64,000 bases of DNA, taken from assembly GCA_944548615.1 (NCBI GenBank), contig OX155954.1, positions 3,081,335 to 3,145,334 of the forward strand, read 5' to 3'. The stretch's first letter is position 1. Each line of letters begins with the position of its first letter. The notes beneath the pieces are model-generated. The model searched no databases. It was given only the letters and a program-made list of their open reading frames with translations, and was not told the DNA's origin. Source of the DNA: Micropterix aruncella. Its lineage: Eukaryota > Arthropoda > Insecta > Lepidoptera > Micropterigidae. Shown piece by piece: positions 32,367-43,199 of the stretch. Made by a program: the position numbers and the translations under genes.

Positions 32367-32427
32367 TAATGATTTATGGGTTTCGGAAATCATACTGCAG
32401 TATGATTCCGAAACCCATAAATCATTA
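32367..32427. repeat. Almost perfect 61-bp palindrome with no spacer
   Basis: TAATGATTTATGGGTTTCGG at 32,367 is mirrored exactly at the right side. The arms of about 30 bp differ by one extra A. No element ends are seen around it. Confidence 0.85.
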
Positions 32428-32429
32428 GT

Positions 32430-34335
32430 TCGTTTCAGCTAGGACTCTCCTATTATCTGCCCTTACCAATAGAATACATTTCAGGATAATTCCGGTGACC
32501 TTCCTTGCCATTGCAGCCATTTAATTTTAGAAGTAATTCTTCATATCTTGGACCATGCTATGGGGCTAAATCTTTCTGAATGATCTCTATACCAGTTGCG
32601 ACGGTTTTCAAGTTGCAATGACATTTTTGTTAAAATTTTCATTGTATTTCTGATTCGTGCAATGAATGAGTTTATGGGTACAAAATAATTCTTGGCACTT
32701 ATTGAAAAAATATATTCAAAAACCTGAACCAAATGGTATAGCTACCTTTTAGTAAAATTTATGCCGATAGCATAGTCTCTAAAGCAACAAAGAATCACTT
32801 CCAAAATAAATGGCTCATGTGGCTCGAATGGCAAGGAAAGTCGGCCCTATTGACAATTTATGGGTTATTTATAAGTCCCAGCTTCAATAAGCTAAAATAA
32901 AAACGACAGAGGCAGTATTTCAGATAAGACATCCAGACAAATAGGTCACTGAAACAACAAGACTCTCATGGATTCGATGTCCAAAACATCTAACAAGTCT
33001 TTGAACTTGAAGGTAATTGAGAACATCATCGTTATTAAAATAATCAATAATAATATGTCCATTTTAGCACACGTATACATTTTGATGGCCAATACATACA
33101 TTTTTGAAAATTATTACATGGCATACTTTTCTAGCTAGAGAGTCGTTCCTGAAAAGCAGCGCTATCTATTGAATAAGCGCGGAACTACGGGGGAGAAATA
33201 TGGTTTGCGTCCGGGATGCGGACTGAAGTCAGAGTGTATAATATTAGCACGCTCTAGTATCCGAACGGACAACTAGTTGGTACTGAAAGACATTGAAGAA
33301 CAGTCGACAAATACGAATTTGCTTTGAGTTAAAGAAAAAACTATTTTGATAATCGTTTTTTGTGTGTGCATGGTTATCTAGATAGATAGATAGATGCGAC
33401 TTCAATACTGAAGGAAGCACGAAATGAAAAAATATATATACCTAATAAAGAGGTTTATTTTTCCGCAATTTTCCGTAAAAAACTAACGCCTATTTCCAGT
33501 ACAAGCACATCATAACAAAGCACTGTAAACCCTAAAGCAAGTTTTGAGCTTATCTAACTTTTATATTATGTGGCTTTTCATTGGTTAATATGATATTTAA
33601 AACTATAAGAAAAAAATGTATGTATGAATTAAACCTGTATTTCAGATAGAGTTGCTCTAACTAAAAATATAGTGTTTATCTCCATCCCCTTCTTGCATAT
33701 CGTAAAATATAAACATTTAGAAAGACAAAAATAAGGCTCCGGCAACCTATTCTCATTAATAATAAATCCCTTTGCCAATCGATAAAGTATATTTATTCCA
33801 TGATTAACAATATCAAATAAAAGTTTGATATACTCAGCCCAACTAGGTTGCCCCTGTTGTGAAGTATATATTTTAGATATGTAATAATATTAATAATAAT
33901 GACATAACATTAAATATTAATAAAAACATATATTATTAAGTACGAATTACTTATGTCTAAAAACTAAAAATGAAAAAACTATTTTTCTAAATTGTTATTT
34001 TAACTATTGCAGATACAATAGTATATAATACTTATATAATAAATACAATACTTGTATAGTAAATAAATGCGCCTTTTGTGGTGAGCACACTGTTTATATG
34101 TGCAATAGATGTAAAAATAATAATAAAACGCTTTATTTGTTGAAACAAATCAGCGAGCTTATTGCGTAGAAGCAATATCTTACAGCTAATATTAACGCAA
34201 TGGGAAAACGTGTTTTGCGGTAACAATAAAATAAGTGTTATTAAAAATCCCTTATAAAGGCAGTCACTTATTTCCAGCAGAAAATGGAACATAAATATTT
34301 TTTCGAAAAGCAATAAGCCTATAATGACGCAGACG
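32430..34335. other. Long AT-rich stretch, no gene recognised
   Basis: It has a short GATA run near 33,380-33,396 and a somewhat GC-richer patch at 33,150-33,320. Short frames (for example 32,541-32,732 minus) have no motif. Confidence 0.3.
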
Positions 34336-34339
34336 AGGG

Positions 34340-34490
34340 TAATTAATGAGCGTGTGTCGAAGTGTTCTTCGAACCTGCGTTTAAAGCAATACAAACTCGG
34401 TGCTGTCCTTACATATCTAGGTAAAGCATTCCAGAGACGAGCTCTATGTACAAAGAAGGAGTGCGAGTAGAATCACTACTGGAAGCTACA
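34340..34490 (-). pseudogene. Short LINE ORF2 C-terminal remnant
   Basis: Minus-strand reading, with a frame change, gives 'FVHRARLWN.LP.Y' followed by 'YCFKRRFEEHF'. This is the closing segment found in many insect LINE ORF2 proteins (R.RLWN.LP......FK..L..H). The continuation to 34,032 is open but AT-rich and low-complexity, so it is not counted as coding. Confidence 0.5.
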
Positions 34491-34494
34491 TAAA

Positions 34495-34785
34495 GCTTTT
34501 TTTTTTTATATTTAATTATTTGAATGGCAGAAGCTTAGAATGCAATTTAAGGCAATAAATTTAATAAACAATTAGGTATTTAAATTTATATAAATATTGA
34601 TATATCGTAGCCTGACTGTGAGCTAGGGTTAATAAATGTAAATTTGCAAAATTATTCGAAATTTTCCAATAAAATTATGAAAAATTCATAAAATTGTGGG
34701 GTTGTTTCTAGTAACACTTGGTCCCTCGCACGCATATCAATATTCATTTCTAATAAAGTCAGCCGTTTTGTAAACAGGCCTGAAT
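34495..34785. other. AT-rich spacer
   Basis: Nothing recognised. Confidence 0.3.
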
Positions 34786-34789
34786 ACCG

Positions 34790-34965
34790 TAGTTAGAACA
34801 GTAAGCGCACTCTTAAGTGGCAAGGCGTTGCGGGGATAGGTTGAAGGGAAGTGAACAGAGGGATACGTTATAACAAACGCATGTGGTTGGCGTTACGCGG
34901 TTGAGGATGTCAAATTTCTCGAACATTTGGCGGCCATATGACGGCTTGACCGCTTGCTTCTGTGA
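34790..34965 (-). repeat. Repeat family F, copy 2
   Basis: Reverse complement matches 22,640-22,825 block by block: 'ttcgagaaatttgac', 'ccgcgtaacgc', 'ctatccccgcaacgccttgcc' and 'gcgcttactgttctaac'. Confidence 0.55.
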
Positions 34966-35588
34966 ATTTCGCTCGTGGTTCAATGTCTAATAATCGTATT
35001 ACGATTTGTGACAGCCCTTAGGAATCGTGACGTCGCTTGCTTCGACTTCAATTTTCTTTTAAGATAAGCAACTGTCTGTATACTGTGCCTGAAGTGTCGT
35101 CATTTAAAATCGATTGTAGTCATAATCGAGACCTCTCCTCATCGCTTCGCGCGCTACATCGATTCGCAGAAATGGTTCTCCCGCTTTGAAAAGTGAGTGT
35201 GGTAAGTCAAAGTGGGCATGCACGGTACGATAAGGTTGTAACATGTGGCGGTAGGCAATTTAGCGAGGCGGCCGCCTCGCCGTGCGGAAGTTGATATCGA
35301 TTGCGAACGGCGTGCCAGGGTCAATACTAAAGAAAAAGAGAAGATATGGTTTTCCAAGTATAAGCGAAAGGTTCGCAAGAAAGTAAGTTAGACTTATTAC
35401 TACTTTGTATTTTTATCCATGAGCCCAGAAAGAGCCAACACATACGATACAACTGCAATAAGTTATGGTAGATGTATTTCGTCTTTGTAAAACGATGATA
35501 ATTATATTCGAATGATAATTAAATTCGCACCTCGTCAGACACATCGTATTAAATCAGTGATTCCCAAATTGGTCTATATAGACGCCAA
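34966..35588. other. Unassigned; CpG-rich patch 35,130-35,330
   Basis: The patch contains 'gcgaggcggccgcctcgcc' and several GT-donor-like sequences, but no frame or family motif supports an exon. Confidence 0.3.
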
Positions 35589-35589
35589 G

Positions 35590-35840
35590 GGGTCGATTTC
35601 GAATTGCAGTATATTTACGACAGCGCCCAAACGCTTCATCCGATTAGGCTGAAATTTGGCATGCAGGCATCATTTGATCATGGAAAGAGTTGAATAGATT
35701 GTAGTTAAAATTGGACCACCAGAAAGCGCGCTAGTCATACTTCAATCTCGAAATATTGGACTAAGAGACTTGAAATTCGGTACACAGATGCGTCGTCGGG
35801 CCGAAACCATATTTTGGAATATCTCTTATGTAATAAAATG
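35590..35840 (-). repeat. Interspersed repeat family A, copy 3
   Basis: In reverse it has 'gagatattccaaa', 'tatttcgagattgaag', 'aaattttaactacaatc' and 'caaatttcagcctaatc', then 'gcgtttgggcgctgtcg', the same order as 1,036-1,320 and 2,095-2,420. Confidence 0.65.
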
Positions 35841-35949
35841 ATATTTTTTTTTTCATTCCGACGTATTTACGAAAATACCTAATCATATTATTATTATTAT
35901 TTATTATTTTTTAATATTTGTATTTTATAGCAAACTTACAGATAGTAAA

Positions 35950-36565
35950 TATATGATAAGAAAGTGGCATCGACGGCCGATGTCCATAACCGGATCGGTC
36001 AGGCAACAGCAACATTCGCCTCGCTCAAGTGGTGCATATGGAAGCGAATGAATATTACCATCAAAACCAAAGTACGGCTATACCGAACGTTGGTTCTTCC
36101 CATTCTTCTTTATGGATCGGAAACGTCGACGTTACTACAATCGGACCTCAAAAAGTTCGAAGTCTTCCAAATGCGATGCTTGAGGCAGATTCTCGGTGTC
36201 TCACTCCGCGACCGAATTCGAAACGAGACCATTAGAGAAAGATGGGAGTACAAAAACGTCGACTACGATGGTTCGGCCATGTTTGCCGAATGAACGACAA
36301 TCGCTTGCCACGTAAACTTCTTTGGCGAGACCGTCCGACAGAATGGAGAATTCAGCGATCGGCACCGAAGAAAACCTGGCTAAATAACATCAAAGACGAC
36401 CTTAAAAATCAACTATTGTCGGCTAGGGATGCTCGAGACGTGGTAAAAAATCGTCAAGAATGGAAGCGAATCATGAATGGAGTACGAGATCCAGCGGCAC
36501 CGACAGCAGCGTATTGGCTGCGAGGGCGACCCCCTCCCCAATTGCCGGCTACGGAATAAATAAAA
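35950..36565 (+). pseudogene. Non-LTR retrotransposon reverse transcriptase C-terminus with one frameshift
   Basis: Two overlapping frames make one family sequence. The first (35,964-36,293) has 'DVHNRIGQATATFASLKW', 'LPILLYGSET' and 'MRCLRQILGVSLRDRIRNE'. The second (36,242-36,559) carries on with 'RRLRWFGHVCRM', 'PKKTWLNNIKDDL' and 'NRQEWKRIMNG'. The switch lies at about 36,235-36,243, so an indel of one or two bases broke the ORF. This is the part after the RT palm: thumb, connection and C-terminal segment. After the stop at 36,557-36,559 the sequence goes straight into 'ataaataaaataataataa', a likely 3' tail with nearly no UTR. The catalytic RT core is absent. It is one of the better-preserved coding remnants in the window. 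Confidence 0.88.
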
Positions 36566-36569
36566 TAAT

Positions 36570-37115
36570 AATAAATATATGATACTAGTATCTTAAAAAC
36601 ATATTTAAACGAAACAAATTTACTATCCTATGAATAGTTTGCAATGCTTGCATTACACATTAACATAGAAATAACATGAACACGTTGATAGTAGACAAAA
36701 ATATAATAAAGCTAATAATAATATAAGGGTAAGAAAAGAAATAATTAAATAAGATGTTAATAAGGTTATTTGGATAGAGCAAAATAGAAGTACGAGTAAT
36801 TGGATAATAATATTTATTATATATAATACATGTTATAATATAATAATCATATAATACAGTACATTAGGATGGCAGTTAGTGAAATCTTAAAAAGTAGGAG
36901 ATAGGCTAAGTATGATCGAATCTTTTATTATATTTATGGAATCATAAAATACATCTAATCTTTTACACGATTTATCAAAAACGCGACACATTCTGGCAAG
37001 AGGTCTATTCGACCTGATGTTGTTATTGCAAGCGACAACCGAAAATGTTTGAGAGGTCCTCGTTAGTCGCGGTGGCACACGAAATTGAAGTTTTTAAGTC
37101 TATTAGGTTGAAGTG
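36570..37115. other. AT-rich spacer
   Basis: Mostly TA-rich; no gene or family match found. Confidence 0.3.
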
Positions 37116-37119
37116 AGAA

Positions 37120-37315
37120 AGCCATATGAAAAATAGCCGTTTTAATACCACCAAAATACTACAAAAATGCTACAAATATACTACATTTGCGATCGTAACC
37201 ACTAGACACAGGGAGGGTGATTGGGGGAGTTTAAGAGGAGGGGGGCAAAAAGGAGGTTAGCGCGGGGGACGGGCTTGTCTGCTTGCCGGGAAAGTATTGG
37301 GGGCACACAACCGTT
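37120..37315 (-). repeat. C-rich repeat ('ccggcaagcagaca' family), inverted copy
   Basis: The G-rich plus strand ends 'cttgtctgcttgccgggaaag'. Reversed it matches 8,770 and 19,660, including the distal 'tggtggtattaaaac'. Confidence 0.6.
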
Positions 37316-37319
37316 TTTT

Positions 37320-37598
37320 TCTCATAATACACGCATAAAGTCCATCTTAGCTTTTCTTTAAATAATGGTCAGGTGACGCGGCGCGGGACCTCTTGCCTAC
37401 GTCATCAACTTCGCCGTCACCGGCCAACGAGTAGGTGGAGGGTTGGTGCACAAAGCACACAACGCCACTGCGACCACAAGTCATTTGCATTTAAAAATAG
37501 CATTTTAAATATTCACATACATACGTATACACTCGTAGCTCGGGATCACATATGCGCTTCAATGGTTCCGCATCGGTAACCTGGATACAATCGATACC
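37320..37598. other. Unassigned sequence
   Basis: No gene or repeat recognised. Confidence 0.3.
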
Positions 37599-37601
37599 TA
37601 C

Positions 37602-38698
37602 ACTGCCGTCGTAAATGAAAACACAGTAACTTGAAAAAAGACGTTTTGAGAAAAACGCGGTCGACGTTCAGTTGTTAAATATTTGTTTTCATGAACAAAG
37701 TAATCAATATAGATTATTTCTTTTAAACTTTAATGTTAAAAAATAGTTAGATCTTCAATTCTGCATAAAAATATATATTAAATTATAATTGTCCCGTTGA
37801 GTATGATACGACCAAATCTGGTTCTGAAACAATTATCCGTTGAGTATGATACGACCAGATCTGGTTCCGCGTTTTTTTTCACTTCTTTGACGTTCTCATA
37901 TTTATTCATAAAAATCTAATTGTTTTACAAAATGATATTTCAATATTCTATATTCGAAATTTCAATGCAATCATTGTGCAGTTGTTCTTTTTATGATTGG
38001 TGTAGTAGTTTCGTAGTTATAGTACTTTAAGGTCGATGTCGCCGAAAATCCTGCAAAAGAGACAGATGCATCCATGAAAATACCCATTTACTCCAAGGGT
38101 TAATTAATTAAATTAGATATTGTGTTTTAAATTAGGAAAATAATTTGATAAATTTTATATTTTTAAGCTATAACACCGTAACTGAGTGGTTACTGTGTTA
38201 TAGCTAAATTTTACCCATTACTGGGTTCAAACAATGTAAAATAAATATTTTTATCTTTTAAATAAATAAAAAACTGCAGGCACCTTAAACACAGTAATTG
38301 AGATACTGTGATTAATTCGTGTATTAATAAATTAACTTTTAACAAAATTTTACCTAAAACCACAGTATCTGAAGAAGCCGTGTTGTAACCAAACAAAAAT
38401 ATTTCTTAAATGCTAATTTCTTAAATGCTTGTATATTTCTATAATATTAAAAGAGATCACAGTAAATAATAGGTTACTGTATTTTAACTTAAAAATTATA
38501 CATACCTACTGTGTTTTTTATTTAAAATATTCTATTTTTTTTCTAATACTGTGTTTTTATCTAAGGTATCTCGGTAACTATCCATCGTCAGACAAAACGA
38601 AAAATTTGCCTTATAGTACTACAAATCGTGATTTTAAAGAACCAAACTTGTATAAACACAGTAAATGAAGTTACTGTGTTTTCATTTACGGCGGCAGT
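37602..38698 (+). mobile_element. TIR element family H, copy 1, rich in CAGTAA/TTACTG hairpins
   Basis: Ends ACTGCCGTCGTAAATGAAAA and, reversed, ACTGCCGCCGTAAATGAAAA, both followed by CACAGTAACTT. The half-sites CAGTAA or TTACTG and close variants occur at least ten times, often as inverted pairs. The best pair is an 18-bp hairpin at 38,166-38,205 (AGCTATAACACCGTAACT). A second copy, inverted, is at 54,255-55,000. There is no ORF; it is probably non-autonomous. This copy holds a 307-bp insert at 37,793-38,099. Confidence 0.8.
37793..38099. mobile_element. 307-bp insert within element H copy 1
   Basis: Absent from copy 2, where 'aattgt' runs straight into 'ttaattaatta'. Ends CCCGTTGAGTA and, reversed, CCCTTGGAGTA are imperfect inverted repeats. 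TTAA follows the right end but does not precede the left, so a piggyBac-type origin is only possible. The left part holds a ~43-bp direct duplication with 'gagtatgatacgacca'. Confidence 0.6.
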
Positions 38699-38749
38699 CC
38701 ACATCGTAGAGAGAAGCGACACAAATGGGAAAGTGTGGCATAAGCATCT

Positions 38750-38945
38750 TTATGTAAATATAAAAATAATACGAGCTATGATTTAAAAATTAGTCTGTTA
38801 AATTATTATTTTATTTCAATATAGGATACCGTATAAGCGTGTTTAGAGCGCCATCTATACTGCGCCGCCATATTGAAAATAAGAGAAAATTAATCTATAT
38901 TTGGAACTATGAGTGTCATGTACATGTACACCTCTTCCACCTCGA
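38750..38945 (+). mobile_element. MITE family G, internal and right-part fragment
   Basis: 'gcgtgtttagagcgccatct', 'gcgccgccatattgaaaata' and 'ttggaactatgagtg' match the right half of 51,925-53,472. It lacks the terminal TAGATTGCTC repeat. Confidence 0.6.
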
Positions 38946-39011
38946 TTATATTATCCTGGCCCATCAACCGTCGAGAAGGGAAAGTATTGTGAACACATTT
39001 CTGTGTGTCTG

Positions 39012-39589
39012 CACTGAGAAAAATATAACGCTGAAATACACAGAAACGCGCATGTTTCAAAAGATATTACGTATATACCGGACTGTGGACTATGTACTGA
39101 TTACATGGACTGTGGTTTATAGGCATGAAATAGTGTTACGCGTAACGGTGTTGGCATGACGGTATTTACAATGTCACGGGCATGATGTGGAACCATTCCA
39201 GTAATGATACTGCCCTACGCTGTATTGTAGCAAGTATACGTACAGAATGGGAATGTATACTGCCGTAATGAAGTAACATATTTATTGACGTCTCTTCGAA
39301 ACAATGACCCAACAAAGTATAACGTTATTTCATTACGTCTCGACCTCGAGTTCTTGCTTCTAACATGACAGCATGTCATTTTATACGTAAGGTCGTAAGT
39401 CGGAACATGAATCATGTTGGAGCTACAGTATACTGTTAATTTTGTAATAATCGTAAGGAAAATGTTCATATAATCAAGTAATGGAGTTTCAACAAAATTT
39501 CTTGTAATACAACAAAATTACGATTGGAACATCATTATTCGGCATAATAAAATGAACCGCAATAACAAAATACATAATTTTTCTCAGTG
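39012..39589 (-). mobile_element. TIR element family D, complete copy (578 bp)
   Basis: CACTGAGAAAAATATAA at the left and CACTGAGAAAAATTATG (reversed) at the right form terminal repeats. The body matches 21,975-22,325. No ORF of a transposase is seen. A lone end is near 20,615. Confidence 0.75.
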
Positions 39590-39594
39590 TGTCT

Positions 39595-39790
39595 GTGGTT
39601 GACGACAGTTCAACATCCACACCCGCTGTTTAGGCGACGGTATATTTCTAGTCTCCACTTTCCTTCAGTAATTAGTCAAAGTGCACAGCCGATTGGATAT
39701 TGGATGACGCCGCACGCTGCGCAAACCGTTTAGTAGCGCCAGAGGGCAATCCCCAGGAGAAACTGATCCACCAGCCGTGAGGTCAGAGAC
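39595..39790 (+). repeat. Dispersed repeat shared with 1,690-1,816
   Basis: 'cgctgtttaggcgacgg', 'agtctccactttccttcag', 'gtgcacagccgattgg', 'gcgcaaaccg' and 'agcgccaga' occur in the same order near 1,690-1,816 with diverged bases. Confidence 0.5.
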
Positions 39791-40200
39791 GCGAGAGTTT
39801 TTCCCGTGGTAATCCCTCACATGAGGATGCTACTGAATAGGTTGAATCGTGAGTTGGGCCGAACCGAGAATACATTGGCTCTTATGGCCCAAGCTACACG
39901 AAACCATTCGCTACCTATTCAGGAAGGGCAGTGTGCCCTCGTCTTTTAATAACAGGAAATTTCTATTTGCCTCTCCGTTCGCCGAAAGGATAACAAAGCC
40001 AACAAGTCGCTAAGGCCACCGCAACGGCCCCAATGCGTCGCGTGACAACGGGTCCCTGCCCAACTCAAATCCCCCAATCGCCAAATTAGCATAAATCAAC
40101 GTTTAGACATTCAAATCAGCTTTAAGTTGAAAATTGGAGCATAGATGTAGGTATGAAAGTAGTACGAAAAGGCAGCGTAGAAACATTTATTATATAGCGT
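39791..40200. other. Unassigned sequence
   Basis: Moderate GC, no recognised gene. Confidence 0.3.
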
Positions 40201-40202
40201 AT

Positions 40203-40480
40203 TAGATTGCTCAATGTCGTACTACAATTCAGCAGCTAGGATTTTACTATGAAACTCAACGTGTAGATGGTACTCACAGCTCCAAACATTAATTAATCTT
40301 CTCTTATGTAGAATATGGGGACGTTCGTGGTATGGCAGTATGGTGACGCTTTATAGATTAAACACGCGTATCGTATCTCGAAATTAAACGATGACAAAAC
40401 AACAAACGATTTTTTTAAAATCATAGCTCGTATTATTTTAATATTATGTATTACCATAAATAAATATATTTTAGTAATAA
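40203..40480 (-). mobile_element. MITE family G, end fragment
   Basis: TAGATTGCTCAATGTCGTAC followed by 'ctaggattttactatgaaac' and 'ccaaacattaattaat', as at 7,178. The other terminus is missing. Confidence 0.7.
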
Positions 40481-41020
40481 ATACGAACTTTAACCGCCCT
40501 ACCCATACGAACGCACGTTATACGTCCGCTATATCATAGCCCGAACAAGCCCTGACTTGCCGATTAATTAAAACTCTTAAAAACCCCTGTACCCCTAAAA
40601 CTCTTAAAAACCCCTGTAAAACCCATGTACAGTGTTGCGCAACACTGTGCAATACTATACGAAGTGACGTGCAGTCGGAGACGACTGCTTGAAGCGGTCC
40701 GTCTACGGCGGGTCGGGCAGCTCTCTGCTGCCGGCAGCACCGACCGCTTTTTTTAGTGGCGACCGCAAGCCAACTGCTCGAGCGGTCCGTGTATGGCGAA
40801 CGAGAATTTTGTATTGAATCTGCAGATCGCCCAAACGCGACAGCTTGAAGCTGTCGGCCACAACCGCTTCAGGCTGCCTGTCTAAATCTCTGCATCCTAA
40901 AAGTGGGTACCGCTTGCATCGTTTTGACGCTTACATTGTTTTACTGAACGAACACCGAAATTCAATTATGAATCAGATTGCCACTTTCTTATGCGATAAC
41001 CGTAACCACAAATCAGTTAT
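40481..41020. repeat. Unassigned GC-rich block with perfect short palindromes
   Basis: 'aaaactcttaaaaacccctgt' is duplicated near 40,570 and 40,597. CAGTGTTGCGCAACACTG (40,630-40,647) and CGACAGCTTGAAGCTGTCG (40,838-40,856) are perfect palindromes. 'gcggtccgtctacggcg' and 'gcggtccgtgtatggcg' are direct repeats about 90 bp apart. It could be an element end, but the family is unknown. Confidence 0.4.
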
Positions 41021-41024
41021 CACA

Positions 41025-41310
41025 TTGGTTTGTTTGTTTGTTTCTACTCTGTATTCTGAAATGTCACAATGGGATGGTTATTATCATGACAATCTCTTAC
41101 AACCAACCCTACTATGAAGTGTGTCTATGTATGTGTGCGCGTAATATGCGTAACGCGTAGCATGTGCATTGTTATTGCACTCGATCGACAGAATTGAAAT
41201 GCAATTTCGTTAATTTCATCCCAACGGAAATGGTGATCCCGGCGGGAATCGTCCCCGAAACCTTACAATGTAAGATTAGGCGACCTAGCCACTATGCCAC
41301 CACGGGTCGT
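41025..41310 (-). mobile_element. tRNA-derived SINE
   Basis: Minus strand: the tRNA-like head ends near 41,305 ('gtggcatagtggctaggtcgcc'), followed by a damaged box B ('gaaacgggg...'), then 'cagaattgaaatgcaat' (plus-strand view) and a tail seen on plus as TTGTTTGTTTGTTTC. Same body as 7,708-8,019, more diverged. Confidence 0.75.
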
Positions 41311-41369
41311 ATACATTTGGTCGAATCCAGGGGATGCAGGTAGACAATTTTGATAAAGCAAGATCAGCC

Positions 41370-41760
41370 AGAGGAAGCTCATGGTGACGGTCTGGTGGTC
41401 CGTTACTGGTGTTATCTATTACAGCTTCTTGGGGTATGTCTGGCCCAACAGTTAACGCAAATGTGTACTATCAACAAATGTAAACAATGACGGAGAAGCT
41501 CGTGACGAAACAAACGAGCCTGGACAATCGCTCTTCGCCACGACTGCTTCTGCGCGACACGCACTTCACAGCAAACAATCGAAAAGTTGCAGAGATTATG
41601 ACTAAAGACACTTCGTCATCAGTAGTTCCCGCTAGACCTGGATCCAACAGACTTCCTTTACGGAATTCGGATTACTTTTTACAGAGGAAAATACCGACTC
41701 CTAACAGGCAGTGAAAAACGCCTTTAAACCATTCATTGATTTAATGACGAAGACATGACG
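41370..41760 (+). pseudogene. mariner-family transposase remnant
   Basis: Frames change several times, but segments appear in family order. 'MVTVWWSVTG' and 'VIYYSF' lie at about 41,380-41,430. A 'KLVTKQ.SLDNRSS' segment lies in the open frame from 41,487. The catalytic-Asp block, normally like LLHDNARPHTA, is decayed to 'LLLRDTHFTANN'. The PPYSPDLAP region is broken by indels, and 'AVKNAFKPFI' is near 41,706. Upstream helix-turn-helix domains are not seen. A SINE lies immediately upstream. Inactive copy of a cut-and-paste DNA transposon. Confidence 0.8.
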
Positions 41761-41769
41761 AAACAAAAC

Positions 41770-42655
41770 GAAGAAAACCATATTTCTATTTCTTAAAATA
41801 CTCCTAAATAAATTACTATACTTTCATATTTCGTTTTAAAAAGCTTTTGCTATATTCATATTGATTTTATTATTTTGTCAGTGTTTTCTTTAAACATATT
41901 AGCTACATTTCGCATTTTAACTCATGGCGTGCTAAAACAAAACTAAGCTGCGTAACCGGCCGACATTTTGCTTTGTCATCTTGAACGTTTCGATCGAAAT
42001 CCAGACGCATTATTTCCAATGCATTAGCAAACAAATCAAATTTAAGAATCAACGGTGAAAACTCTTCATAATGCAATGAAATTTGCAAAACCACTCCTTA
42101 AACGTGACGAACAAGAGGAGTGACGCGTTTGACATTTCCAGGCATCGCAAAAGAATGGCCCATGGCACAGTTGTGTCCATGGCATACTTGGTTTGAACTA
42201 CTTTTTAACCATTGCCGACTCGACTATAGAATTAAAACATGTACTTTAACTTTACTTTAGCCCGTGTCGATGCTTGAGCATCGATATAGATTCAGGTGAA
42301 AGTATTTTAGTCAAAATCTGTTCCCGACTATGTTCTCTTACCCCTTTTGGGCGTTCATTGACTAGGCTAACTTTTGTGAAGCGGAATAATAGTTCAGATT
42401 GGCGCTATTCTTTCGCACATGGCTGCAATAATAACGCTACAATGTAATTAATAATTAGTGTTTTAATTGGCTTTGCGTTTAACCTTTCAATTGGGTAACT
42501 CATTATAGCATAGCATGTTGGCGAATATATACGAGTAATACGTAATGTAATTAAAACACCTAATAAATACGTTTCCCCATTCACCTTACAATGCCATAAA
42601 TCGCTTCGTGTCAGTACTTTTGACTCGGAAGCCAACAATTAATTTCATGGCAATT
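41770..42655. other. Unassigned sequence
   Basis: AT-rich with short frames on both strands (41,903-42,094 and 42,405-42,638 minus) that have no motif. Confidence 0.3.
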
Positions 42656-42669
42656 ACTTCGATAGCCCA

Positions 42670-43178
42670 GTGTCGAAAACTCCTCATATTTGAAAACTCC
42701 TCATATTCGAACACTCCTCATATTCGAAAATAATGTGATTTTCTAAATTTTCTATGATTGCACACGCGAAATATCCGAGCAAAAACGTGGTTTTCAAAAA
42801 CATATTATTCGAAGTTCAAAGTGGCTTTCGTTAGTTCACTTTGAAAAAAAACGGGAATTACAGTGACAAGAACCTAACATGTAAGCGTATAAAAGGTAAA
42901 ACTTGCGGGTAGGGTTTAAAATTAAATGTCACAATCAGATTTTAAGGGCGTCAGATTTTTATAAGATCTTATATTAAACCCTACCCGCACAATCTTACAT
43001 TTCATACGTTTAAATGATAGATCCTTACTGTAATTCCCGTTTTTTAAAGTGGCCAATTTCAATTTTAAATATATTTATTTCAAAACCAAGTTTTTGCTCG
43101 GATCATTTTTCTCAGATGTTTTTACGTGTGCAATAATGGAAAATTTGGAAGCTAACAATATTTTTGAATATGAGGTCC
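42670..43178. mobile_element. Foldback element, about 0.5 kb, arms ~230 bp
   Basis: The left arm has 'cctcatattcgaaaata', 'attgcacacgcgaaa', 'ccgagcaaaaacgtgg', 'aacgggaattacagt' and 'gcgggtagggttta'. The right arm carries the same blocks reversed, in mirror order ('taaaccctacccgca', 'actgtaattcccgtt', 'aagtttttgctcgg', 'gaatatgagg'). The leftmost 'aactcctcatatt.ga' motif is present three times in tandem. It directly precedes the mariner remnant at 43,200. Confidence 0.8.
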
Positions 43179-43199
43179 CGTGTCGGTGTTATGCACTGT

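Noticed and set aside
34032..34394. 120-codon minus-strand frame
   Set aside because: Only the first ~12 codons fit a LINE C-terminus; the rest is AT-rich, low-complexity sequence.
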